A stretch of 64,000 nt of DNA from Mesorhizobium amorphae CCNWGS0123 (GTDB lineage: Bacteria > Pseudomonadota > Alphaproteobacteria > Rhizobiales > Rhizobiaceae), in NCBI RefSeq assembly GCF_001686985.1, contig NZ_CP015318.1, positions 3,408,001 through 3,472,000 on the forward strand, in the 5' to 3' direction. A program made the position numbers and the translations under genes. Below the pieces are notes generated by a model. That model searched no databases and was not told the DNA's origin. It saw only the letters and a program-made list of their open reading frames with translations. This document shows positions 52,261-60,406 of the stretch, piece after piece. How positions within the stretch are numbered: the stretch's first letter is position 1; each line of letters opens with the position of its first letter.

Positions 52261-54402
52261 ATGGACGACAACGACAAGAAATTCCGGCCCAAAAAAGGTC
52301 CGGGCAAAAGCGGCCCAAAAGGCACGGCACCGCGCAGCCGAGATGGCGCCGCCGGCAAGGGCGGCAAGCCGTCCTTTGGTGCCAAGAAACCTTACGCGCC
52401 GCGCGGCGATCGGCCGATGGCCGCCGACGGCGAACGTCCGAAACGCGATTTCAAAAGCGGCGACCGGCCGTTCAGCAAGGGTCCGCGCCCCGAAGGCAAG
52501 CCCTATGAGAAGCGCGAAGGTCCGCGCAAGCCTTACGCGCCGCGCGGCGACCGGCCGATGGCCGCCGAAGGCGAACGTCCAAAGCGCGATTTCAAGAGCG
52601 GCGACCGGCCGTTCGGCAAGGGTCCGCGTCCCGAAGGCAAGCCCTATGAGAAGCGCGAAGGTCCGCGCAAACCCTACGCGCCGCGCGGCGACCGGCCGAT
52701 GGCGGTCGAGGGTGATCGGCCGAAGCGCGACTTCAAGAGCGGCGAGCGGCCGTTCAGCAAGGGGCCACGCCCCGAAGGCAAGCCGTATGAAAAGCGCGAT
52801 GGTCCGCGCAAGCCCTTCGCACCGCGTGGCGACCGGCCGATGGCTGCGGAGGCCGGGGGCGGCGAGCGGCGCTTCGAGCGCCCGAGTTTCGGCGATCGTC
52901 CAAAGCGCGACTTCAGCGATCGCCCCAAGCGCGACTTCGCTGATCGGCCCAAACGCGATTTCGGTGGCGATCGGCCGCGCGGGTCGGGCGTTGGCGCCTC
53001 GGGCGGCGGCTTCAAACCGCGCCCGCGTCCCGCCGAGGCGGCGGAGGAGGCTGGCGAGCGTATCGCCAAGCGGCTGGCCCGTACCGGCCTTGCCTCGCGC
53101 CGTGACGCCGAAGAGCTGATCGCAGCAGGGCGCGTCAAGGTGAATGGCCGGGCCCTGACCTCGCCGGCCTTCAACGTCATGCCCGGCGACATCATCCATC
53201 TCGACGGCATGGAGATCCCGCCGATCGAGCGCACAAGGCTGTTCCTGTTCCACAAGCCGGCCGGCGTCGTCACCACCAACCGCGACCCCGAGGGGCGCAA
53301 GACTGTGTTCGACGTGCTGCCGGCAGACCTGCCCAGGCTGATGACCATAGGCCGGCTCGACATCAACACCGAAGGCCTGCTGCTGCTGACCAATGATGGC
53401 GGCCTGTCGCGCGTGCTCGAACTGCCCGCCACCGGCTGGCTGCGGCGCTACCGTGTGCGCGTCCACGGCAAGGTCGAGGAAAGCGCGCTCGCCGGCCTGC
53501 GCGAAGGCATCGCCGTCGACGGCGTCTTCTACGGCGCTATCGAGGCGAGCCTCGACCGCGAGCAGGGCTCGAATGCCTGGCTGACCATCGGACTGCGCGA
53601 AGGCAAGAACCGCGAGGTCAAGAACATCCTCGGTTCGCTCGGGCTCGACGTGACCCGGCTGATCCGCATTTCCTACGGGCCGTTCCAGCTCGAGGACCTG
53701 CCGGAGGGCCATGTGCTGGAGATCAAGGGCCGCGTCCTGCGCGACCAGCTCGGCGAGCGCCTGGTCGAGGAATCCGGCGCCAATTTCGACGCCGAGATCA
53801 CAAAACCATTTTCCAACAAGCCGGTGCGGCGGACCGAGCCGCGCCCGGAGGAGGTCGAGCGGCCGAAATTTGTGCGCGACGGGGTCGATCGCCGGCCGAT
53901 CGGCGAGGGCGGTCTGATCAAGAATCGCAAGCGCCGTGAAGGCAGCCGCGACGAGGCGCTGGGCAAGCTGTCGACAAGGCCCGAGAGAGGTTCCGGGCCG
54001 GAAAAGAGTTTTGGCGAGCGCGGCCCCAGGCCTGAGCGCAGCGATTTTGGCGACAAACGGCGCAGCGATTTTGGCGACAAACCGCGTGGCGGTTTTGGCG
54101 ACAAGCCTCGTGGTGGTTTCGGCGGCAAGAAATCGGAACGCGAGCAGCGGCCTATCGAGCCGCCGGGCCAGCGCAAGGCCAATGTCTGGATGGCGCCGGG
54201 TTCGCGTCCGATCGGCAAGGGCAGGGCGGAAGCCGATGCCGCCAAGGCGGCAGAGGCCAAGGCGCGCAAGGCCTCGTTCAAGCCGTCCTATGGCAAACCG
54301 GCTGGCGCGAAGCCGTTCGGCAAGCCACGTGGCGAGCGTCCGGACGGAGGCAAGGGCGGTGACCGGCCGCGCGGCGGTCCCAAGGGTCCCAGAACCAGAT
54401 GA
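52261..54402 (+). CDS. rluB: RluB/RsuA-family pseudouridine synthase with repetitive basic tails
   Basis: The 713-residue protein embeds an ordinary RNA pseudouridine synthase of about 250 residues between long basic disordered arms. The S4 RNA-binding domain (ERIAKRLARTGLASRRDAEEL) begins near residue 260, and the catalytic Asp lies in GRLDINTEGLLLLTND near 370. RluB modifies U2605 of 23S rRNA in E. coli. The N-terminal arm has 47-residue tandem units (APRGDRP...PKRDFKSGDRPF). The C-terminal arm repeats FGDKPRGG. The ATG at 52261 follows AAAGG. The stop overlaps rsmD (ATGA). Subfamily assignment is less sure than the fold. Confidence 0.9.
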   Translation: MDDNDKKFRPKKGPGKSGPKGTAPRSRDGAAGKGGKPSFGAKKPYAPRGDRPMAADGERPKRDFKSGDRPFSKGPRPEGKPYEKREGPRKPYAPRGDRPMAAEGERPKRDFKSGDRPFGKGPRPEGKPYEKREGPRKPYAPRGDRPMAVEGDRPKRDFKSGERPFSKGPRPEGKPYEKRDGPRKPFAPRGDRPMAAEAGGGERRFERPSFGDRPKRDFSDRPKRDFADRPKRDFGGDRPRGSGVGASGGGFKPRPRPAEAAEEAGERIAKRLARTGLASRRDAEELIAAGRVKVNGRALTSPAFNVMPGDIIHLDGMEIPPIERTRLFLFHKPAGVVTTNRDPEGRKTVFDVLPADLPRLMTIGRLDINTEGLLLLTNDGGLSRVLELPATGWLRRYRVRVHGKVEESALAGLREGIAVDGVFYGAIEASLDREQGSNAWLTIGLREGKNREVKNILGSLGLDVTRLIRISYGPFQLEDLPEGHVLEIKGRVLRDQLGERLVEESGANFDAEITKPFSNKPVRRTEPRPEEVERPKFVRDGVDRRPIGEGGLIKNRKRREGSRDEALGKLSTRPERGSGPEKSFGERGPRPERSDFGDKRRSDFGDKPRGGFGDKPRGGFGGKKSEREQRPIEPPGQRKANVWMAPGSRPIGKGRAEADAAKAAEAKARKASFKPSYGKPAGAKPFGKPRGERPDGGKGGDRPRGGPKGPRTR
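52387..52857 (+). repeat. 141-bp in-frame tandem repeats in the synthase gene
   Basis: Units start at 52387, 52528, 52669 and 52810, exactly 141 bases apart. Each encodes 47 residues beginning KPYAPRGDRPMA or close to it. Three units are complete and highly similar; the fourth diverges after about 13 residues. Period conservation at DNA level indicates recent expansion by slippage or unequal crossing over. Confidence 0.9.
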
Positions 54403-54953
54403 GAATCGTCGGTGGTGAGTTTCGCGGGCGTCCGCTGGCGACGCCGCGCGATCATGCCATCCGCCCGACCACCGACCGCACCCGCGAGGCGGTGTTCAAC
54501 GTGCTGGCGCACCGCTTTGCCGACAAGCTCGCAGGCGCGCGCGTGCTCGACCTGTTCGCCGGCACCGGGGCGCTCGGCCTCGAGGCGCTGTCGCGTGGCG
54601 CGTCCTACGGCGTCTTCATCGAGGAGTCGGCTGAAGGGCGCGGCCTGATCCGCACCAATGTCGAGACTTTCGGCCTGACCGGCCGCACCAAGATTTTCCG
54701 ACGCGATGCCACGGCTCTGGGTGAGGCGGGCACGCTTTCGGCTTTCGGGCTGGTCTTCGCCGATCCGCCCTACGGCAAGGGCCTTGGCGAACGCGCGCTG
54801 CGTTCGGCCAAGGCGGGCGGCTGGCTTTTGCCTGGCGCGCTCTGCGTGGTCGAGGAGGTGGCCTCGGCGCCCTTCGAGCCAGGGCCGGGATTTTCGGTGG
54901 TCGACGAGCGCGGCTATGGCGAGACGGTGATCCGGTTCATCGAGGCTGGGTGA
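54399..54953 (+). CDS. rsmD: 16S rRNA (guanine(966)-N2)-methyltransferase
   Basis: This 184-residue Rossmann methyltransferase modifies G966 of 16S rRNA. It has the diagnostic N-terminus MRIVGGEFRGRPLATP, RPTTDRTREAVFN, the SAM motif VLDLFAGTGALGLEALSRGA and the catalytic VFADPPYGKG (DPPY form). It overlaps the preceding pseudouridine synthase gene by four bases (ATGA), giving a two-gene rRNA-modification operon. Confidence 0.95.
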   Translation: MRIVGGEFRGRPLATPRDHAIRPTTDRTREAVFNVLAHRFADKLAGARVLDLFAGTGALGLEALSRGASYGVFIEESAEGRGLIRTNVETFGLTGRTKIFRRDATALGEAGTLSAFGLVFADPPYGKGLGERALRSAKAGGWLLPGALCVVEEVASAPFEPGPGFSVVDERGYGETVIRFIEAG

Positions 54954-54965
54954 GTGAAGCTCCCT

Positions 54966-54986
54966 CTTCTCCCACAAGCGGAGAAG
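54966..54986. repeat. CTTCTCC...GGAGAAG palindromic repeat
   Basis: CTTCTCC (54966-54972) and GGAGAAG (54980-54986) flank CACAAGC just after rsmD. It is the same repeat type as the longer copy inside the second M16 gene at 56471-56497 and resembles a short intergenic palindrome widespread in Mesorhizobium. Confidence 0.7.
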
Positions 54987-55076
54987 GAAGAAGCACCGCC
55001 TCGAAAATGACGAACAATTCACTTTGCCTTCCCATGAACCCCGCCTATCGTCCCGCCATGACAACCGGAGCCGTCG

Positions 55077-56432
55077 ATGACACTTCATACTGAATGGCTG
55101 CGGAGAGTATTGCTCACCACCGCGCTGGCCCTGGCCGGTCCCGTGCTCGCCGCCGACGATGGCAAGGTCACCAATTTCCTGCTCAACAACGGCATGGAGG
55201 TGGTCGTCATTCCGGATCACCGCGCCCCGATCGTCACCCATATGGTGTGGTACAAGATCGGCAGCGCCGATGAGCCGCCCGGCAAATCGGGCATCGCGCA
55301 TTTCTTCGAGCATCTGATGTTCAAGGCGACGACCAACCACGCCGCCGGCGAGTTCGACCGCGCCATCTCGGCCATCGGCGGCTCCAACAACGCCTTCACC
55401 TCTTACGACTACACCGCCTTCCACGAGACGGTGGCGCCGTCGGCGCTTGGCGAGATGATGAGCTTCGAGGCCGACCGCATGCGCAACCTCATCCTCACCG
55501 ACGAGGTCATCAAGACCGAACGCGACGTCATCCTGGAAGAGCGCCGCTCGCGCATCGACAGCAGCCCGCAGGCGGTGCTCGACGAGGAGGTCGACGCCAC
55601 GCTGTGGCAGAACCAGCCCTACCGCATTCCGGTGATCGGCTGGATGCAGGAGATGGAAAAGCTGAACCGCATCGACGCCATCGCCTTCTATGACAAATAC
55701 TACAGGCCCAACAACGCCGTGCTGATCGTGGCCGGCGATGTCGAGCCGGACATGGTGAAGGCGCTGGCCGAAAAGACCTATGGCAAAATCGAGCGGGGCC
55801 CGGATTTACCCCCGCGCATCCGCCCGGTCGAACCGGAGCAGAACACCAAGCGCACGGTGACGCTGGCCGATGCGCGCGTTTCGGTGCCGAGCTTTTCGAC
55901 GCAATGGGTGGTGCCGTCCTATCGCACTGCGCGGCCTGGCGAGGCCGAGGCGCTCGATCTGTTGGCCGAGATCCTCGGTGGCGGCAACCGCAGCCGGCTA
56001 TACCAGCAGCTTGTAGTAAAGCAGGGCATCGCCGGGGAGGCCGGCGCCTGGTTCCAGGGCACCATGCTCGACGCCACCAACTTCACCGTCTACGGCTCGC
56101 CGCGCGGCGACGCCAAGCTCAGCGATGTCGAGGCGGCGGTCGATGCCGAGATCGCCCGCATCGCCAAGGACGGCGTCACGCCGGACGAGTTGGAGAAGGC
56201 CAAGGACCGCTATGTACGCTCGGTGATCTTCGCCCGCGACAAGCAGGACGACATGGCCAACATGTATGGCTCGACGCTCGCCACCGGCGGCAATGTGAAG
56301 GATATCGAGGAATGGCCGGACCGCATCCGCAAGGTCACCGCCGACGAGGTCAAGGCGGTGGCAGTGCGCTATCTGGTGCTGGACCATTCGACGACCGGGT
56401 ATCTCTTGCCGCAGCAACAGGCGGGGAATTGA
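55077..56432 (+). CDS. M16-family zinc metallopeptidase (catalytic subunit)
   Basis: This 451-residue protein has a signal peptide (cleavage near VLAADDG). The inverted zinc motif HxxEH is in GIAHFFEHLMFKAT near residue 80, and the distal Glu lies in the following conserved helix, so it should be an active pitrilysin-type peptidase in the periplasm. The C-terminal half is the second M16 domain (LAEILGGGNRSRLYQQLV). GGAG precedes the ATG. The next gene encodes its inactive-type partner, the usual bacterial two-subunit arrangement. Confidence 0.94.
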   Translation: MTLHTEWLRRVLLTTALALAGPVLAADDGKVTNFLLNNGMEVVVIPDHRAPIVTHMVWYKIGSADEPPGKSGIAHFFEHLMFKATTNHAAGEFDRAISAIGGSNNAFTSYDYTAFHETVAPSALGEMMSFEADRMRNLILTDEVIKTERDVILEERRSRIDSSPQAVLDEEVDATLWQNQPYRIPVIGWMQEMEKLNRIDAIAFYDKYYRPNNAVLIVAGDVEPDMVKALAEKTYGKIERGPDLPPRIRPVEPEQNTKRTVTLADARVSVPSFSTQWVVPSYRTARPGEAEALDLLAEILGGGNRSRLYQQLVVKQGIAGEAGAWFQGTMLDATNFTVYGSPRGDAKLSDVEAAVDAEIARIAKDGVTPDELEKAKDRYVRSVIFARDKQDDMANMYGSTLATGGNVKDIEEWPDRIRKVTADEVKAVAVRYLVLDHSTTGYLLPQQQAGN

Positions 56433-56436
56433 TTTG

Positions 56437-57816
56437 ATGACGAGCATGAGCACCACGTGGATGCGCGCCTTTCCTTCTCCCACAGGGGGAGAAGGAAGAG
56501 CGCTGAACGCCCTCTCCACTCTGCTCCTCTCCGTTCTTTTCCTCATCTCGCCGGCTCTGGCCGCGCGGGCGATGGACATCCAGGAAGTCAAATCGCCGAA
56601 GGGCATCACGGCCTGGCTGGTCGAGGACCATTCGGTGCCGATCGTCACCATCCGCTTCGTCTTCGACGGCGGGTCCACACAGGATCCGGCCGGCAAGGAA
56701 GGGCTCGCCAATCTGATGACCGGTCTGTTTGACGAGGGCGCCGGTGACTTCGACAGCGATGCCTTCCAGGTGAAACTCGACGATGCCGGCGCCGAAATGG
56801 GCTTCGATGCGCAGCGCGACGGCACCTACGGTTCGATGCGCATGCTTTCCGAACAGAAGGACGCCGCCTTCGACCTTTTGACGCTCGCGGTCAACAGGCC
56901 GCGCTTCGACCAGGCGCCGATCGACCGCATCCGCGCCCAGATCCTGTCCGGCATCGTCGCCAATGAGCGCGACCCCAACGCCATCGCCCAGCGCAAATGG
57001 CTGCGCGCGATCTACGGCGAGCATCCCTATGCGCGGCCCGACGAGGGCACCACGCAGAGCATCGCCACAATCACGCCCGACGATGTAAGGGCTTTCTACA
57101 AGGCCGGTTTCGCCCGCGACGGCCTGCATGTCGCCGTGGTCGGCGACATCGATGCCGCGACTTTGAAAGGCAAGCTCGACCAGGTCTTCGGCGACCTGCC
57201 GCAAAAGCAGGCGCTTGCCCCGGTCGCCGACACCGCCCTGAAACTCGGCCAGCAGGTGGAGGTGAATTACGACCTGCCGCAGACCTCGCTGCAGCTCGCT
57301 TTTCCCGGCGTGCAGCGCAACGCGCCGGATTTCTTCGCCGCCGTGCTGATGAACGAGATCCTCGGCGGCGGCACCTTCACTTCGCGCCTCTACGATGAGG
57401 TGCGCGAAAAGCGGGGGCTGGCCTATGGCGTCGATTCCAACCTCGTCGACCACCAGCATTCCAACGCGCTGATCGTCACCACGGCGACGCGTTCGGACCG
57501 CGCCGCCGAGACGCTCGGCATTGTGCGTGACGTGTTGAAGAAGATGGTAGAGGAGGGGCCGACCGAGGCCGAACTGGAGGCGACCAAGAAATACATGATC
57601 GGCGCCTATGCCATCAACAATCTGGATTCCTCCAGCGCCATCGCCGCGACGCTTGTGGAACTCCAGCTGGACAAGCTCGGCATCGACTACATGCAGCGCC
57701 GCGCGGCGCTGATCGATGCGGTGACGCTCGATCAGGTCAAGGCGGCGGCGAAGAAGCTGCTGTCGGTCGAGCCCGCCATCATGATCGTCGGACCGGCTTT
57801 GGGAGGCAAGGGATGA
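56437..57816 (+). CDS. M16-family peptidase-like protein (non-catalytic subunit)
   Basis: At 459 residues it has two M16 domains but lacks HxxEH: the aligned region reads EGLANLMTGLFDEGA, so it is a structural partner of the upstream peptidase. The C-terminal domain has ILGGGTFTSRLYDEVREKRGLAYGV, the substrate-binding R-Y motif. The N-terminus is odd. Before the signal-peptide core (LSTLLLSVLFLISPALA) lies a palindromic DNA repeat translated as FPSPTGGEG. The start at 56437 is four bases after the previous stop. It overlaps the patatin gene by ATGA. Confidence 0.92.
   Translation: MTSMSTTWMRAFPSPTGGEGRALNALSTLLLSVLFLISPALAARAMDIQEVKSPKGITAWLVEDHSVPIVTIRFVFDGGSTQDPAGKEGLANLMTGLFDEGAGDFDSDAFQVKLDDAGAEMGFDAQRDGTYGSMRMLSEQKDAAFDLLTLAVNRPRFDQAPIDRIRAQILSGIVANERDPNAIAQRKWLRAIYGEHPYARPDEGTTQSIATITPDDVRAFYKAGFARDGLHVAVVGDIDAATLKGKLDQVFGDLPQKQALAPVADTALKLGQQVEVNYDLPQTSLQLAFPGVQRNAPDFFAAVLMNEILGGGTFTSRLYDEVREKRGLAYGVDSNLVDHQHSNALIVTTATRSDRAAETLGIVRDVLKKMVEEGPTEAELEATKKYMIGAYAINNLDSSSAIAATLVELQLDKLGIDYMQRRAALIDAVTLDQVKAAAKKLLSVEPAIMIVGPALGGKG
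56471..56497. repeat. Palindromic repeat inside the M16 signal-peptide region
   Basis: TTCCTTCTCCC (56471-56481) and GGGAGAAGGAA (56487-56497) form a perfect 11-bp stem with a five-base loop, entirely within coding sequence. The same type occurs outside genes at 54966-54986. The insertion keeps the reading frame and lengthens the signal-peptide n-region. Confidence 0.85.
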
Positions 57817-58685
57817 GCCCCACCTTCGGTGTTGCCTTTGGTGGCGGCGGTGCGCGCGGGCTGGCGCATATCCATGCCATCGAGGCGCTGGACGAGCTCG
57901 GCATCAAGCCGGTCGCCATCGCCGGCTCCTCGATCGGAGCCATCATGGGCGCCGGCATGGCCTCGGGCATGGCCGGCAAGGACATCCACGACTATGCCCG
58001 CTCGATCCTCAGCCGCCGCGCCGAGGTGGCGACGCGCATGTGGCGCGCGCGCCCGGGCACCCTCGCCGAGGCGATGCAGGGCGGCATCCGCGTCAGCCAG
58101 TTCAACATCGAGCGCATCCTGAAAGCCTTCCTGCCCGACGCCATCCCCGAAACCTTCGCCGAGCTGAAGATCCCGCTGCAAGTAGCGGCGACCGACTATT
58201 TCGGCCACAAGCTCGCCGTGTTCGACGAGGGTGACCTGCATTCGGCATTGGCAGCCTCGGCCGCCATCCCTGCCGTGTTCCGCCCGGTGACGCGAGACGG
58301 AAGGGTGCTGATCGACGGCGGCATCTACAATCCAGTGCCATTCGATCTCATCGAAAGGGCTGCGGACATCATCATCGCCATCGACGTCGTCGGCGCGCCG
58401 AGCGAGATCGAGCGCAAGCATCCGACCACGGTCGACCTGATGTTCGGCGCCACGCAATTGATGATGCAGTCGATCATCGCCAACAAGCTGAAGCAGTGCC
58501 CACCCGACATTCTGGTCCGCCCGGCGGTGTCGAAATACCGCGTGCTCGACTTCATGAAGATCGACGCGCTGATGAGCGAAACCGTCGATATCAAGGACGA
58601 GCTGAAGCGCGAGATCGAGAAGGCGGTGGAAGGGCGGTCGCGCGACGACAAGCCGAAGCCCAACAAGCGCGCTGTCCGGAGGTGA
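57813..58685 (+). CDS. Patatin-like phospholipase (RssA type)
   Basis: The 290-residue protein has the patatin set: oxyanion loop FGGGGARGLAH (residues 9-19), nucleophile Ser40 in GSSIG, and Asp168 in IDGGIYNPVP. It should hydrolyse acyl esters of phospholipids or lysophospholipids at the cytosolic face. No signal peptide is seen. The C-terminus is a basic tail (DDKPKPNKRAVRR). Its start overlaps the stop of the M16 partner gene, so it shares their transcript; this linkage hints at an envelope-maintenance role. Confidence 0.93.
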   Translation: MSPTFGVAFGGGGARGLAHIHAIEALDELGIKPVAIAGSSIGAIMGAGMASGMAGKDIHDYARSILSRRAEVATRMWRARPGTLAEAMQGGIRVSQFNIERILKAFLPDAIPETFAELKIPLQVAATDYFGHKLAVFDEGDLHSALAASAAIPAVFRPVTRDGRVLIDGGIYNPVPFDLIERAADIIIAIDVVGAPSEIERKHPTTVDLMFGATQLMMQSIIANKLKQCPPDILVRPAVSKYRVLDFMKIDALMSETVDIKDELKREIEKAVEGRSRDDKPKPNKRAVRR

Positions 58686-58695
58686 TGCCGGCAGA

Positions 58696-59538
58696 TTACG
58701 GCTCGATCGAACGGTTCAGGATCAGCGCCCCGGCGTTGCTCTCGCACGCCGCTGCCTGCGGCATTTGCCGCACGCCCGGGCAGATTGCCGCCAGGCCTTC
58801 CATCGTCAGCACGTCCGGGATCCTCGTGCGGCTGACGCACAGCGCGCCGTCCACCCCCCACGCCGCTTCGAACGCCATACCCGGCGCGGCCTCGTCCTGC
58901 TGTATGCCGTTCCTGTCGTAGATGACGATCGGCGTGCCGTTGCGCGTATGGCCGACGCCGTCGCCGCAATAATCGGCGCGGATCATGCGGGTGCACGCCT
59001 GATGATGATCCCAGAGCGGCGTTCCATCTGGCAATTTCTCCCAGGGCCGATAGCCGAAACGTGCGCATTTGGCCTGCGCGCCGCCGGTGCAGGTGATGCT
59101 GAAGGCCGTCTCGGACGGCACATGGCGGCCGTCCTGCGTCCAGGTGCCGGCGAGCGGGAAGCCCATGCGCCGGCCTTCGATGTCGGGTTCGCAGATGTTG
59201 CGCCACCCGCCTGTCGCCGCGTCGCGGGTCGACATGGTGTAGAGCATGATCGCGCCATCCGGATTCCGCGGATCGGTCTCCACCGCGTCGATGCGCAGCG
59301 GCACACTGTCGTGTCCGTCACCAAGCGTGAGAACGGCGCCGACGAGATCGTCTTGAGGGACTATATGGCCGTCTCCGGTCGTCACCTCGAACCTCGTGCC
59401 GATCACGGAGATCGAGCGGATCGTTTGTTCGGTCCCGGCTTCGGTGGGTGGCACCACGGCAAGACCGAAAATGACCGAGACGACCGCGATTGTTGCATAG
59501 CGGCCAATATGGGCGAAGCCGGCTCGTTGGCGTGGCAT
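58696..59538 (-). CDS. Secreted ADYC-domain protein
   Basis: This 280-residue exported protein has a signal peptide (hydrophobic core IAVVSVIFGLAVV). Its mature part contains RADYCGDGVGHTRNGTPI, the ADYC motif that names an uncharacterised domain, along with several conserved cysteines (NICEP, SITCTGG, CARFGYRPWE, CTRMIRADYC) that probably form disulphides. Function is unknown. AGGAG precedes the ATG. It follows a small secreted repeat-protein gene on the same strand by 113 bases, and the two probably form one unit. Confidence 0.75.
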   Translation of the reverse strand: MPRQRAGFAHIGRYATIAVVSVIFGLAVVPPTEAGTEQTIRSISVIGTRFEVTTGDGHIVPQDDLVGAVLTLGDGHDSVPLRIDAVETDPRNPDGAIMLYTMSTRDAATGGWRNICEPDIEGRRMGFPLAGTWTQDGRHVPSETAFSITCTGGAQAKCARFGYRPWEKLPDGTPLWDHHQACTRMIRADYCGDGVGHTRNGTPIVIYDRNGIQQDEAAPGMAFEAAWGVDGALCVSRTRIPDVLTMEGLAAICPGVRQMPQAAACESNAGALILNRSIEP

Positions 59539-59651
59539 TGTTGGCTCCTATCTTACGAACGCAGTTGGTGAAGCGCGGCGCTTTTCGGCGACTGACGAAG
59601 GAACGGAAGGCGTGAAGCCATCCGTTCCATTGGTCAGCGGACGCGTGGATA

Positions 59652-60128
59652 TTAACGCCGCGGAGTAGGGGTCGGCCGGTCATGTCCGACCCCGGCGCCG
59701 CCACCAGTGCCGTGCTGGCTGGACGGGAGACCACCGCTTTTCTTGCCGGCGGTCGCGGGTTGGGCATTGCCCTTCTGGACAGCCGGCAAGTTGCCCATGT
59801 TGGGGTTGAGGAAGGAGCCGCCGCCGTGCTGAACAGCCGGCAGGTTGCGGTCGTTGGGATCGATGACGGAGCCGCCGGCCGGAGCGAGGCTTTTTGCGAG
59901 AACGATGCCGTCGGCTTGCACGCCGTTCAGCGCACGCACTCCGAGCCCATGCGTGAAAATCGCGTTGCTGGTCAGCGAATTGCTCGTAAGCGAATTGCTG
60001 GTCAGCGAATTCTGTTGCAGGCCGTTCAGTGATTTGCCGTTCCCGCTTTCCGGGCCTGCGGCATTGGCCGGGGCAACGAGGCAGGCCATTGCCGAAGCAG
60101 CGGCCAGGTAAGTCTTGAGGCGATTCAT
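59652..60128 (-). CDS. Small secreted repeat protein
   Basis: The 158-residue precursor has a clear signal peptide ending APANAAG. The mature part begins with five-residue repeats (QNSLTSNSLTSNSLTSNAI). Two copies of a NLPAVQ-type unit follow (NDRNLPAVQHGGGSFLNP and NMGNLPAVQKGN), then a Gly/Pro-rich basic tail. It has no cysteines and no recognised fold, suggesting an extended surface or matrix polypeptide. The ATG at 60128 has AAGGAA upstream. It precedes the ADYC-domain gene and is probably co-expressed with it. Confidence 0.7.
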   Translation of the reverse strand: MNRLKTYLAAASAMACLVAPANAAGPESGNGKSLNGLQQNSLTSNSLTSNSLTSNAIFTHGLGVRALNGVQADGIVLAKSLAPAGGSVIDPNDRNLPAVQHGGGSFLNPNMGNLPAVQKGNAQPATAGKKSGGLPSSQHGTGGGAGVGHDRPTPTPRR

Positions 60129-60406
60129 CGTGATTTCCTTTGTCGTTTTCAGCGGAGCCTTCCCGCCGGGTGCGCTCCATGGCGCGGTTTCTCGCTGCAA
60201 GCTGTTTCAGGCGAATGCCGAATTTGGCCGATTTGTTTCGATTGTTGCGACCCGTCGGGGCCGAACGTCCGCCCGCTATCCGCAAACGATGACAGTAGTG
60301 GCGCGCGAACCGCGCGACGACACAAACGAAACCTTCAGCCGGCAAATCGGCAAATCCGAGCAACATCGCTGCGGCATCGCTTTCGCCAGAATGGGAGGTT
60401 CTTGCG
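60129..60406. promoter_or_regulatory. Divergent promoter region
   Basis: About 278 bases separate the secreted repeat-protein gene (minus) from the CDF-like gene (plus) and must contain both promoters. No clear operator, riboswitch or coding sequence was recognised. Confidence 0.3.

Noticed and set aside
52387..52857. Possible CRISPR-like array of regular repeats
   Set aside because: The repeats are contiguous 141-bp units in frame within a gene, without unique spacers, and no cas genes are present.
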